A stretch of 34,190 nt of DNA from an uncultured Methanomassiliicoccales archaeon. GTDB lineage: Archaea > Thermoplasmatota > Thermoplasmata > SG8-5. The stretch covers positions 1-34,190 of the forward strand of contig CALKWP010000192.1 in the NCBI GenBank assembly GCA_938004075.1, given 5' to 3'. The notes beneath the pieces are model-generated. The model was not told the DNA's origin. It was given only the letters and a program-made list of their open reading frames with translations, and did no database searches. Of this stretch, positions 1 through 7,820 are shown one piece after another. The translations under genes and the position numbers were made by a program. How positions within the stretch are numbered: position 1 is the first letter of the stretch; each line of letters opens with the position of its first letter.

Positions 1-722
1 ATCGGGTAAGTGTCACCGATTATCTGGCGATGATTTTTCTTCACAATCTTGAGGTGGGCCAGAATGAAAAGGTACAGCCGGTCCACATGGGTCCACAGGC
101 GCATGGTGTTGGACTCGCTCTCCAGATGTCGGCGGTACGCTGTGAGCGCGGTGCGCCAGTGCCCGCCGCTCTCATTGACGTAGAGCGGGTGCACATCCGC
201 GCCCAGCTCCATCAACATGGAGTAGCTGGTGAGCGCTTCCTTCCCGCCGCTGGAGAGGATGCCGACCTTGTTGGCGTCCGGCTCATTGGCGATAACATCA
301 TCGGCAATTATCTCCCTCGCGTGAATGCTGGCCCTTGGCTCCGCATTCTCCGGAATGATATCGTCTCCGGCAGGCAGGTATTTCTCAATGAGATGCGCGG
401 TCCTCCTGCGCACCAGCTTGTTGACGAATATGTCCCTGGAGAATATGCCGAGAAGGTCATCCAGCAACGCTTTATCCGCCCTTGAAACAGGGAAATCCAG
501 AATGATGGAATTGGCAAAAAGCCCGTAATTCATGACCGGCATGGCGGATGCCATCCGGTAGAGAGCGAGATGCCGGACATCGGCCTTTGATTCGTATCTC
601 ATCTGGAAAACGAATGATTCCGTTCTGCCATCCAGGTGCTTCAAAACAATTTTGGAAGAAACGGATCTTCCCTTGATTAAGGGCTCGGAGACGGTTATGG
701 AATCCAGGCAGAGGATGTCCAT
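1..722 (-). CDS. PP-loop-like ATP-binding protein (partial, runs off left edge)
   Basis: At least 240 residues are visible, from the ATG at 722; the C-terminus lies outside the window. The N-terminal ~145 residues match no domain I recognise. At about residues 156-165 the protein reads VGILSSGGKEALTS, which fits the SGGK[DE] loop of PP-loop ATP pyrophosphatases, followed by GADVHPLYVNESGGHW. That family adenylates a carboxylate or carbonyl. The layout (unknown N-terminal domain, PP-loop, then a histidine- and tryptophan-containing stretch) recalls MurL-type glutamyl-peptide epimerases, but that link is from memory and weak. The start is 3 bases after the stop of the DUF1611 gene, so it is the third gene of an operon that begins with the PLP enzyme. 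ATP binding is a reasonable inference; the substrate is unknown. Confidence 0.75.
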   Translation of the reverse strand, partial: MDILCLDSITVSEPLIKGRSVSSKIVLKHLDGRTESFVFQMRYESKADVRHLALYRMASAMPVMNYGLFANSIILDFPVSRADKALLDDLLGIFSRDIFVNKLVRRRTAHLIEKYLPAGDDIIPENAEPRASIHAREIIADDVIANEPDANKVGILSSGGKEALTSYSMLMELGADVHPLYVNESGGHWRTALTAYRRHLESESNTMRLWTHVDRLYLFILAHLKIVKKNHRQIIGDTYP

Positions 723-725
723 GCC

Positions 726-1805
726 TCATCTCCTTTTCCTGATGTGCGGCCGCAACGCATCCACAAGCACATCCGCGCCCTGGGTCAGCGGGTCGATCGC
801 GGGCAGCTCCACCGACTTGCCCGTCTCCTCCACCACCCGGGGGATGTCCGCTGCCGGTATGCCCTCGTGGTTGATGGCTATGGCCACTACCGGCTTCCCG
901 CTGATGAATTCTATTGCCCTTATCTGAACGTCCAGAGGATGCAGCTTGTAGCCCGGGAACCCATCATACTCCTTCCTGGTCGGCGGGTGCTGCATTATAA
1001 CGACATCAGGTCGCCCGGCTGCCAGTATCTCGAAGCCGCCCGGGTAGGCGGGGTTCATCAGGCTGCCCTGGCCCTCGATGACGATGACATCGGGCCGGTT
1101 CTCATTCCAGGCAGACCACACCGCATGCTCTATCTCGCCGCTGATGAAATCGTTGATGAGCGAATCAAGTATGATATGGTATTTGGCGCCTTGCATCCAG
1201 GCAGTCTGCCCGGTGCCCACCATCTCGGCCTTGAAACCGGCTTTCACCAATGCATCCACAAGGATCCATGCGGTAGTTCGCTTTCCCACGGCCGAGTCTG
1301 TGCCCAGCATGGCCACCTTGAGGCATTTCACTTCATCAATCTTGCCGGAAAAGAAATGCAATTCTTTCCGCCCGGGCGTCTTCCGGACGTCCCTTATCTT
1401 CAATCCTTTGGATGCTGCCAGTATGGCAAGCTCCGGGTCATCGGAAAGAAAGTCATGAGCGCCGGAATCAACGCACAGGCCAAGCTCAAGCGCTCGCTTT
1501 GCGGCCGCACGCGTCTCAGGGCTCACCGCGCCTCCGTCAGGCGTGATTCCGTTCACGAAATACTTTGCCGGCGTCCCTCGTTCCCTGGACGCAGCCAGCG
1601 CTTCATCGATGGTACGGAATATCGGGATGCCGTAATTCTTCCCGTCAAGAACATCGCCTGCGTCATTGCCTGCGTATCTTGTATCCACCAGCGCCACCAC
1701 GTCATAGCGCCTGGTCTTCCTGACAAGGCCGTGGGCGGTCTTGCCATTGGTTGTGTTGAAGAATCCCTCGCAATAGACAATCGCATTCCCATCCAGGCTC
1801 GCCAT
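726..1805 (-). CDS. DUF1611 family P-loop protein (DgcN-like)
   Basis: 359 residues, close to full length for DUF1611. The N-terminal Rossmann-like domain (about 1-150) includes VALVDTRYAG. The C-terminal nucleotide-binding domain carries a P-loop, GTDSAVGKRTT at about 168-178, and the strongly conserved IEGQGSLMNPAY at about 243-254. In marine bacteria and haloarchaea a DUF1611 protein, DgcN, has been described as a D-glutamate N-acetyltransferase working with an enolase-family racemase, DgcA; other members are uncharacterised. No DgcA-like gene is seen here. Its ATG overlaps the stop of the upstream PLP-enzyme gene by one base (TGATG), so the two are translationally coupled. Family membership is secure. 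An amino-acid or D-amino-acid role is inferred from the family and the PLP neighbour. Confidence 0.87.
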   Translation of the reverse strand: MASLDGNAIVYCEGFFNTTNGKTAHGLVRKTRRYDVVALVDTRYAGNDAGDVLDGKNYGIPIFRTIDEALAASRERGTPAKYFVNGITPDGGAVSPETRAAAKRALELGLCVDSGAHDFLSDDPELAILAASKGLKIRDVRKTPGRKELHFFSGKIDEVKCLKVAMLGTDSAVGKRTTAWILVDALVKAGFKAEMVGTGQTAWMQGAKYHIILDSLINDFISGEIEHAVWSAWNENRPDVIVIEGQGSLMNPAYPGGFEILAAGRPDVVIMQHPPTRKEYDGFPGYKLHPLDVQIRAIEFISGKPVVAIAINHEGIPAADIPRVVEETGKSVELPAIDPLTQGADVLVDALRPHIRKRR

Positions 1806-2962
1806 CAGGTCTTCCTCCCGGTGAGTATCACAACGTACCGGTCGCCGGGCAGGGGCTTCTCCGCATGCCTCTCAAGAAGCGCAATAAGTCCGGCGGTTGA
1901 AGCTGGCAGCACGTTCATGCCTTCCTTCTCCCTGATGAGCTTCGCGTAATGCATCATCTCCTTGTCAGTGGCATCGGCGGCCCAGCCCTTGGATGAGCGG
2001 ATCGCGTCAAGGGCAAGGTCCCCGTCCATCGAATGCCAGTTGATGAGCGGCTCGTTAACCTCGGTCTCCTTGACCGCCTCGGGCTTCAGGTCCTCGCACT
2101 TGGGTTTGTTCTTCAGGAACGCGTTGACTATGGGATTCTTTCCATAGGACGAGCCGGCGACTATCCTCGGTATCCTGGAGGTCTTGCCGCGCCTGTAGAG
2201 GCTGAGGAATCCCCTGTAGATGCCGGCCAGCGTCGTCCCGTTCGAGACAGGGCAGGCGACAGCGTAAGGGGCGTCCCTCAATTCATCGTATATCTCGAAT
2301 GCGATCTGGGCATACCCTCTCAACTGGATAGGCGTATTGATGCCACCCGGATTGGCGTCGTACATGCCATCCTTATCGGCCGCCTCAACGGAAATCTTGA
2401 CGGAATCCTCGTAATTGCCTGGAACCCGCCTGATGATCGCGCCCATGTCCTCCATCTCCTTGATCCGTTTCGTGTGGTACGTCTCAGGGATGTAGATGAT
2501 GCACTTCAGGCCGGCAACGGAAGCTGCGAGAGCGATCGCGGCCCCGTAATTCCCGCATGTTCCCACAGTCATGGTGTCATACCCGCGGCGGAGCGCGTCC
2601 TGGGCCTGGGTGAAAGATATCCTGTCCTTCTGAGTGCCGGTTGGATTCCCGCCGTCAAATTTCAGGTAAATCTGTCGCAGCCCGACGAGATGCTCGACAT
2701 TGCGGGCGCGGGCCATGTTCGTGTCGCCGATCTCGGAGTCCTTGATGTCCTCGAATGCCTCAAGGCGCTCCTCCAGCGGGCGAGTGGAATCGGCGGCCAC
2801 CTTCCTCTGGTCATCCAGCTCCATGTTGATTGCAGGGGAATAGGATGTCGCGCCATCCAGAAGCGAAAAAGAGTCTATGTCCTTCTGGATTACTTCCGAT
2901 TCCTTGTTTTTCTCTCCGTTCTTCTTTACCTTTGGCTCGTTGTTGTTTTCCTGACCTGGCAT
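1805..2962 (-). CDS. Threonine synthase-like PLP-dependent enzyme (fold type II)
   Basis: 385 residues. The PLP-lysine motif is GGNPTGTQKDR, with Lys at about 112; threonine synthases usually read NPTGSFKDR. TCGNYGAAIALA (about 135-146) is the cofactor and substrate loop, and CPVSNGTTLAG matches the phosphate-binding glycine-rich loop. The first ~35 residues are lysine- and glutamate-rich low complexity and probably disordered. The family covers threonine synthase, cysteate synthase and related lyases. The altered FK-to-QK motif and the operon with DUF1611 and a PP-loop protein, not homoserine genes, argue for a side reaction instead of canonical threonine synthesis. It is the first gene of the operon; a TATA box at 3016-3023 and an AGAGGT site about 10 bases before the ATG support this start. 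Confidence 0.85.
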   Translation of the reverse strand: MPGQENNNEPKVKKNGEKNKESEVIQKDIDSFSLLDGATSYSPAINMELDDQRKVAADSTRPLEERLEAFEDIKDSEIGDTNMARARNVEHLVGLRQIYLKFDGGNPTGTQKDRISFTQAQDALRRGYDTMTVGTCGNYGAAIALAASVAGLKCIIYIPETYHTKRIKEMEDMGAIIRRVPGNYEDSVKISVEAADKDGMYDANPGGINTPIQLRGYAQIAFEIYDELRDAPYAVACPVSNGTTLAGIYRGFLSLYRRGKTSRIPRIVAGSSYGKNPIVNAFLKNKPKCEDLKPEAVKETEVNEPLINWHSMDGDLALDAIRSSKGWAADATDKEMMHYAKLIREKEGMNVLPASTAGLIALLERHAEKPLPGDRYVVILTGRKT

Positions 2963-3015
2963 ATGGTGTCGGACCTCTGGGATAGAAATCTCGCAAAGGA
3001 TAATCAGTGGAGCGA

Positions 3016-3023
3016 TATTTAAA
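3016..3023 (-). promoter_or_regulatory. TATA box of the PLP/DUF1611/PP-loop operon
   Basis: The minus strand reads TTTAAATA. Initiation is expected near 2993, giving a leader of about 30 bases that holds an AGAGGT ribosome binding site. The box overlaps the stop codon (TAA, 3021-3019) of the upstream membrane-protein gene. Confidence 0.6.
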
Positions 3024-3453
3024 CGTATGCGGGGGCACGAAGCCCCTCCCTGTTAGCGTTCATAATTATCCTGGCACCTCTGGAGAGCGTGTCAAAGCCC
3101 AGTGTCACCATGACCAACACAACCACCATGAGTGCGATTACGGCAAACAATTCATATGTTAGGATCCCGCCACCCAGATCCGCAAGGTAAATGAAAACGC
3201 CAAGCGTTGCGGTTATCAGAGCGAGAAACAGTTTCAAACCAGTCAGTGAACATCTCACTTCCTTCAGTGTCGACCAGGCTTCCCTCATAAGAACGGGAAT
3301 GCATAGGGAAAATAGCCCTATCTCAAAAATCCGTATCGTGATTATGTTCTCAGGCAATATCCCTATTATCAGGCCCACCACGATCCCCATCAAGGCGATC
3401 ACGCCTCCGATCATCGCAATCGCCTTCCAAATTGGATATATGCTTTTCATCAT
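3019..3453 (-). CDS. Small four-helix membrane protein, unknown function
   Basis: 144 residues from the ATG at 3453. Four hydrophobic segments are visible: AIAMIGGVIALMGIVVGLII, IRIFEIGLFSLCIPVLM, LKLFLALITATLGVFIYLA and LFAVIALMVVVLVMVTLGF. A short basic tail (RGARIIMNANREG) follows. I recognise no family. The open frame extends to 3516, but a TATA box at 3475-3483 places initiation at about 3452, right on this ATG, so the transcript is probably leaderless and the 21 upstream codons are not translated. Its stop codon lies inside the TATA box of the next operon, so the two are separately transcribed but tightly packed. Confidence 0.6.
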   Translation of the reverse strand: MMKSIYPIWKAIAMIGGVIALMGIVVGLIIGILPENIITIRIFEIGLFSLCIPVLMREAWSTLKEVRCSLTGLKLFLALITATLGVFIYLADLGGGILTYELFAVIALMVVVLVMVTLGFDTLSRGARIIMNANREGLRAPAYV

Positions 3454-3474
3454 CCAAAAAAGGACGTTAGGATG

Positions 3475-3483
3475 TAATATAAA
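3475..3483 (-). promoter_or_regulatory. TATA box of the small membrane-protein gene
   Basis: The minus strand reads TTTATATTA, about 26 bases before the ATG at 3453, which implies a leaderless mRNA. Eleven bases further upstream is TGATATTG, a 6-of-8 match to the TGATAATC box described in the findings. Confidence 0.5.
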
Positions 3484-3747
3484 CATTGACCTACCAATAT
3501 CATTGCCAATAATCATACCATCATGCCGCGCTTCTTATCATCTCCGTATGTCATTATGTCATTATCCCAGAAAAATAAATCCGGCCGAGCCATCCATGTT
3601 TGTATGCGCTGGCCGGGATTCAACTTCTCCAATGCCTCCACCTGGGTATCATATTCTCATGGTTCTCATGCACGAGGCTTTTCCTAACCTGATACCATGT
3701 TTTAAACCGGGTATAAAAAGATTGCCTGAGATATCTTGTTTTTTATT

Positions 3748-3792
3748 CAAAAAAGAAAAGAGTGGGCCAGGACGTATGGTTTGTCCCGGCCC
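3748..3792 (-). terminator. Stem-loop plus T-rich tract after the winged-helix gene
   Basis: GGGCCAGGAC (3764-3773) pairs with GTCCCGGCCC (3783-3792) with one mismatch and a 9-base loop. On the minus strand this is followed by a T-rich run (ACTCTTTTCTTTTTT). It lies about 20 bases past the stop of the gene ending at 3813. The rest of 3517-3812 holds no gene I can support. Confidence 0.6.
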
Positions 3793-3812
3793 GGAGGAGG
3801 AGAGAGTTCATC

Positions 3813-4169
3813 CTAAACGGTTGCCTGGAGGGGTATTCCAAGCATTTCCAGGTTTCCTTCATAATCCACGGTTCTGCCGGATTTCATTTCGAAGCGCACA
3901 CGCATTTTGCCATCTTCCAGGAAGATGTATGCATTCTTCAGATTGGATATGTAGACGCTCATCCTCTTTCCTTTCTGGGTGAGGATGCGCTCCTCGCACC
4001 GTATAAGGCTGGCATTCTCCAGCATCCTAATTCTACGGTAGCAGGCTGCAATCGGGATGCCAAGATCCTGGCTAAGCTTGATGGCGCTCTTCGGCCTTCG
4101 GAATGTTGCGGCAAGAATCTTGGCAGCGTACTCGTCCGAGATAATTTTCGAAGCTTCAATCGCGTCCAT
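3813..4169 (-). CDS. Winged-helix transcriptional regulator (ArsR-like)
   Basis: 118 residues from the ATG at 4169, with a GGTGA site 5 bases upstream; an in-frame GTG at 4178 is the alternative. A winged helix-turn-helix occupies about residues 10-70. The recognition helix is GIPIAACYRRIRMLE, followed by the wing (LIRCEERILTQKGKRMSVYIS). A C-terminal beta-strand segment (NAYIFLEDGKMRVRFEM) may serve dimerisation or sensing. It is a close paralog of the regulator at 10134-10463, with the same recognition helix and the LTQKGKR wing, and a more distant one of 4236-4634. It has its own promoter with the TGATAATC box upstream, so it may be part of the regulon it sits beside. Its target is unknown. 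Confidence 0.8.
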   Translation of the reverse strand: MDAIEASKIISDEYAAKILAATFRRPKSAIKLSQDLGIPIAACYRRIRMLENASLIRCEERILTQKGKRMSVYISNLKNAYIFLEDGKMRVRFEMKSGRTVDYEGNLEMLGIPLQATV

Positions 4170-4211
4170 GTGTTTCACCGTTTCCTTTCAATCTCATCAT
4201 TGTCCATTCTG

Positions 4212-4220
4212 TATTTATAT
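4212..4220 (-). promoter_or_regulatory. TATA box of the winged-helix gene, with upstream TGATAATC box
   Basis: The minus strand reads ATATAAATA; initiation is expected near 4190. Ten bases further upstream on the same strand lies TGATAATC (4238-4231), the box shared with other promoters in the window. Confidence 0.6.
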
Positions 4221-4235
4221 TGCTGTCCAAGATTA

Positions 4236-4634
4236 TCATGGTTGATATCCCCCGGTATCTCCACTGGCCCTAGAAAGTCCGGTTGCTCGCTCGAACCGTT
4301 TCCTGAAATCATCCGCCATCTGAAGGACCACTGTGAAGCGCACCTTGATCCTGCCGGAATCATAGAATACGTAGGCATTCTCCAGATTCGCCGTATAGTA
4401 TTCCATGGTTTTCCCATTGGCGCTCCGGACTGTCTCAGTGACCCTGAGCAAACCTCTCTTTTTCAGAACCTTGATCTTCTTGAAGCAAGTAACCGTGGGT
4501 ATGCCGTACATCTCACTGAGTTCGGGGGCGCATTTGCATCTCTCGTAGGTTCCTAGGAGAATTTTTTCCATGTCGCTGTCCATGAGCAATTCGGTGGCAT
4601 CTATTATCTTGTTTTCATGTTTGCTTATGTTCAT
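4236..4634 (-). CDS. Winged-helix transcriptional regulator, divergent paralog
   Basis: 132 residues from the ATG at 4634. GGTGA lies 6 bases before this ATG, while the in-frame ATG two codons earlier (4640) abuts the site and is less likely. The winged helix spans about residues 12-75, with YGIPTVTCFKKIKVLKKRGLLRV as turn, recognition helix and start of the wing. A strand segment (ENAYVFYDSGRIKVRFTV) resembles the C-terminal part of its neighbour at 3813-4169. The recognition helix is quite different (TVTCFKKI versus IAACYRRI), so a different DNA site is likely. No TATA box is visible between it and the surface-protein gene, only a terminator-like hairpin, so it may be expressed by read-through from that gene. 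Confidence 0.75.
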   Translation of the reverse strand: MNISKHENKIIDATELLMDSDMEKILLGTYERCKCAPELSEMYGIPTVTCFKKIKVLKKRGLLRVTETVRSANGKTMEYYTANLENAYVFYDSGRIKVRFTVVLQMADDFRKRFERATGLSRASGDTGGYQP

Positions 4635-4663
4635 TTTCATTCACCTTCCAAAATTGAAAAGAA

Positions 4664-4684
4664 GCCGCAGCGCATTGCTGCGGC
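4664..4684 (-). terminator. Perfect 8-bp hairpin between surface protein and regulator
   Basis: GCCGCAGC (4664-4671) and GCTGCGGC (4677-4684) form a perfect stem with a 5-base loop. On the minus strand it follows the stop codon of the surface-protein gene (4694) by about 10 bases and is followed by TTCTTTTCAATTTT. It also sits just ahead of the ribosome binding site of the gene at 4634, so it could act as a terminator or a partial attenuator. The plus strand also has a TTTTTT run after it, so it could work in both directions. Confidence 0.65.
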
Positions 4685-4693
4685 TTTTTTCTC

Positions 4694-7663
4694 TCAGATG
4701 ACCCGCCCTTTTTGTGCAGCTCTGGCATTTGACGTGTGATTCCCGGTTGTGCTGTACAATGCGAACGCTGCCACGGCAACCACGAACCCAACGCCCATCC
4801 ATGATATCGATTGAAGGACGTTGAAATCTGAGGAGGCGCTCTGCAATACGATTTTTTCCGAGTAAGCGGAGACCGAAATGGTCGCTTCCACGATGTTTTC
4901 TCCGTCGCTTACGCTCACTTGTATCGTATCTGAACCTTCCCATGCGTCCGCGGTCTTGACCTCGAAGAACCCAAAGACATCCAACTTGGACACCGTAATG
5001 TTATCTCCGCTGATGACCTCCATGTCCAATCGTCTCGTTTCTGCGTCCTCGAAATAGCTGCTCAGTTCTATTATGGTCGAATTGCCTGAAGGCAAGATGA
5101 TGGATGGGATCGCACGCAACTGATACGGCACGTCATTCACCGAAGTCACGACTACGCTTATGTCCTGGCATACAGAGCTCATGCCGTCACTTGCATACAG
5201 CTGGAAGGATGTGGAGCCATGCCAATTCTCATCTGGTCTGATTGCCAGAGTCAATGAACCATCATCAAATCCGGCGACTATGTCACTACCTACCGTTACG
5301 GTATAATGGATATTGTCCCCGTCCACATCCTCGAACAAGCCCAGGAGGGACAATGTAAATTCAGTGTCCTCCGCCATGGTTATTCCACTGATGCACGATC
5401 TGTTTATCGGAGCATTGTTCACCGGCCGGACATTGACATCCAGGTCCACGCTTACTATGTACTCCCCATCAGAGGCGACCAGTCGAAGGACATCATGTCC
5501 ATACCAATGCGGATTTGCCGGCGTCATGCTTATGACATTCAATCCATTGCATTGGCAGATCACCTTTCCATTCATAGAATAGGCATAGAACTGTAGCTCG
5601 CTGTCGACATCAGTGAATATGGTCATAAGGTCCAACAATGAGCTCTCGCCTTCCAGGAAGGTGATTTGAGGTGTAGAAGCCACGATCGGCACATCATTCA
5701 CCGAGAGGATCTCGAGCGTGAGATTCCTTGCGACCTGGTACTCATCATCCGCGCCGAAGATGGTTATCTGAACAATCCCGTTCCAATTCTCGTCTGGGGT
5801 GATGTTAAGGTTCCACGCTTTCTCATCCAAAACCATGGTTGTATTCGTATCATTGCTGAGGAAGCTGTACCAGAGCGCATCTTCAACATCAGCGATGTAA
5901 TTTGCCAGGTTGATAGATATCATGTTGTCCTCGTCAACCGTCACTGTTTCTGGAAGTTCTGATGCGAATGGGATGTCATTCACCGGTTGGACGGTTACCG
6001 GCACATCCAGGGAGACGGTGTATTCCCCATCGGTGGCAATTAACCAGACTAATTGAGATCCGAACCAATTCTCCTCCGGCATGATGTTCACGAATCCATC
6101 ATTGTCTATATCCACATCCAATCTGGATGCGGGGGTCATTCCCAAAACAAAGTCCAGGTCGCTGTCCACATCACCGAAGCAATCTCCGACATTGAACGCA
6201 TTCGACAGGGGCATATCCTCCATCATTGTTATCCAAGCACCAGGTATGGAGTATGGGAGGTCATTGACTGGAGCAACGTTTAGAATGAACTCATAATATG
6301 CGTATTCAACATAAGGCATCGGCGGAATGGACGGTCCTGGGGGGAGGCAGTTGATGGAATCTGAATCAAAAGGCGGATTAATGGAGGTGGTGACGGGATA
6401 CACGGAAAGGCCTACCGCATCAGCGCCGTTCCAATCTGGGCCGGGGGTCAATGTGGCGAAGGGCGCATCATCTTCATCGAAGGAAATCTCAGCTTGGATA
6501 TACCCGATTTGATTCATCGAATATTCCTGCGTCTGGACATCCACATACTCATCCAATTGGAGATATGAGGAGACATCCTCTTCCATGTCTAGAATTTGCT
6601 TTGGGATGATGCAAACAGGGAATTCGTAAGTTCCCACATACTCTCCATCATTCGCAACGAGTCGCAGAATGTCGCTTCCCACATTCTCCTTGGTGGAAAA
6701 ACCGACAATTTCATTCCCCCTAATATCTATTGACGCGCACCCGTTTAGTGAACTCCATGAATATGTCATCTCGCTATCCACATCGGTGAACAGCTTGTCC
6801 AATCGTATCGGTTCAACCAATGAATAAGAGCTGTCGGATGTCATGGTCAACCGTATTGGAGCCGCCCCTTCCGAGGTGGGAGGGTCATTGACCCCGTTCA
6901 CCGCAACGTCGAACTCAAAACATCCGTAGAACCATGAAGAGAGGTCATCCTCCATGCATACCTGTTCCTGGCTCAATGGCGGTGTGGGTATGCAGTAAGG
7001 CGAATCGTAAATTTGGAGATGTATCCTTCCCTCTCCGAACCAATCGGGATCTGGTATGATCGACATGAGCGTTGGCTCGCCATATGACATCTCCACCTCG
7101 GTAGAGATGCCCTGGGTTGTTTCCACTTCATAGCAATCGGTGCTTGATGGGATGTAAACGCCCATATCATGCCATATGGCTTCGTCCTCATAGGTCACAA
7201 GCGTTTCTTTTGGATCCACGAGCATGATGAAATTGTATTCTGCCGAACCGTAGTAATTGCTGGCAATGGCGGTTAACATGAAATCACCATATACCCCTAG
7301 AGTCGTTATCGATGTTATCCTGCTCCCCTCAAGAACCACATCAACGACATCTGATGGATAGTCGATGTAGTAAGCAAGGCGAACGTCATCATCGGGGTTC
7401 GAAAAGTAATCATCTAGGTTAATCATGCCTTCCAAATTGAAAATGGTGTTCCCCGTCATCTGCACCGTTGTTGGATACAGCATCGTGCATATCGGAGACA
7501 AACCAATTTCAGTTGTCAGCTCAGGTTCCAGAATTGGCGGTCTTAAGTCATAATTCCCCTTGGAACCGAAGACGGATGACGTCACCAGGTACAAGGGCAT
7601 TCCCACTATCATTAATGCAAGCAGGACGCTTGCGCACATTTTTGTCATGTTTTTCAGGTTCAT
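4694..7663 (-). CDS. Secreted, membrane-anchored surface protein of tandem ~95-residue repeats
   Basis: 989 residues from the ATG at 7663, which has GGTGA 8 bases upstream; the longer frame to 7696 lacks a site. An N-terminal signal segment (CASVLLALMIVGMPLYLVTSSVFG) precedes the exported region. At least six repeats of about 95 residues follow, each opening with a VND-P motif (VNDPP, VNDLP, VNDIP, VNDVP, VNNAP, VNDVP) and containing FxDVDSEL and DGEY-like strands. This is the cadherin/VCBS-like 'tandem-95' pattern. Acidic DVDSD and DVDGDN loops suggest calcium binding. A single helix near the C-terminus (MGVGFVVAVAAFALYST) with a basic tail anchors it. Several NxS/T sequons fit archaeal N-glycosylation. 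Adhesion or S-layer association is inferred, not shown. Confidence 0.8.
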   Translation of the reverse strand: MNLKNMTKMCASVLLALMIVGMPLYLVTSSVFGSKGNYDLRPPILEPELTTEIGLSPICTMLYPTTVQMTGNTIFNLEGMINLDDYFSNPDDDVRLAYYIDYPSDVVDVVLEGSRITSITTLGVYGDFMLTAIASNYYGSAEYNFIMLVDPKETLVTYEDEAIWHDMGVYIPSSTDCYEVETTQGISTEVEMSYGEPTLMSIIPDPDWFGEGRIHLQIYDSPYCIPTPPLSQEQVCMEDDLSSWFYGCFEFDVAVNGVNDPPTSEGAAPIRLTMTSDSSYSLVEPIRLDKLFTDVDSEMTYSWSSLNGCASIDIRGNEIVGFSTKENVGSDILRLVANDGEYVGTYEFPVCIIPKQILDMEEDVSSYLQLDEYVDVQTQEYSMNQIGYIQAEISFDEDDAPFATLTPGPDWNGADAVGLSVYPVTTSINPPFDSDSINCLPPGPSIPPMPYVEYAYYEFILNVAPVNDLPYSIPGAWITMMEDMPLSNAFNVGDCFGDVDSDLDFVLGMTPASRLDVDIDNDGFVNIMPEENWFGSQLVWLIATDGEYTVSLDVPVTVQPVNDIPFASELPETVTVDEDNMISINLANYIADVEDALWYSFLSNDTNTTMVLDEKAWNLNITPDENWNGIVQITIFGADDEYQVARNLTLEILSVNDVPIVASTPQITFLEGESSLLDLMTIFTDVDSELQFYAYSMNGKVICQCNGLNVISMTPANPHWYGHDVLRLVASDGEYIVSVDLDVNVRPVNNAPINRSCISGITMAEDTEFTLSLLGLFEDVDGDNIHYTVTVGSDIVAGFDDGSLTLAIRPDENWHGSTSFQLYASDGMSSVCQDISVVVTSVNDVPYQLRAIPSIILPSGNSTIIELSSYFEDAETRRLDMEVISGDNITVSKLDVFGFFEVKTADAWEGSDTIQVSVSDGENIVEATISVSAYSEKIVLQSASSDFNVLQSISWMGVGFVVAVAAFALYSTTGNHTSNARAAQKGRVI

Positions 7664-7700
7664 TTCGCAATCACCTAGGCAGATTATTTCCATCATTTGC

Positions 7701-7739
7701 TTTTAAGCTATGTTCATGGATATCATGCATGATTATCAT
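7701..7739 (-). promoter_or_regulatory. Surface-protein promoter: TATA box and two tandem upstream boxes
   Basis: The minus strand has a weak TATA element CTTAAAA (7707-7701), about 26 bases before an expected start near 7678 and a 15-base leader. Upstream on the same strand are TGATATCC (7725-7718, 10 bases away) and TGATAATC (7738-7731), 13 bp apart. The same 13-bp pairing occurs in the promoter of the gene starting at 30594. Confidence 0.5.
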
Positions 7740-7770
7740 TAAAAAAACAAAGAAATATCAATATCAAATT

Positions 7771-7799
7771 TGATAATATTGTACCCTGGTCTTATAAAT
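7771..7799 (+). promoter_or_regulatory. Promoter of GvpD-like gene: TGATAATA box and TATA box, leaderless
   Basis: TATA element TTATAAAT at 7792-7799, about 26 bases before the ATG at 7821, so the transcript is probably leaderless. TGATAATA at 7771-7778 lies 13 bases upstream of the TATA box. Confidence 0.6.
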
Positions 7800-7820
7800 A
7801 TTACATGACATATCACTTTA

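Noticed and set aside
744..1949. Long 401-codon plus-strand frame opposite the DUF1611 gene
   Set aside because: Lies opposite a gene with clear P-loop and family motifs; its translation has no domain and no ribosome site.
2033..3022. 329-codon plus-strand frame opposite the PLP enzyme
   Set aside because: The minus strand carries the PLP-lysine motif, a TATA box and a ribosome site; the plus frame is a shadow.
3191..4556. Two 263- and 264-codon plus-strand frames across the regulators and membrane protein
   Set aside because: They run opposite genes with paralogs and promoters and have no recognisable domain.
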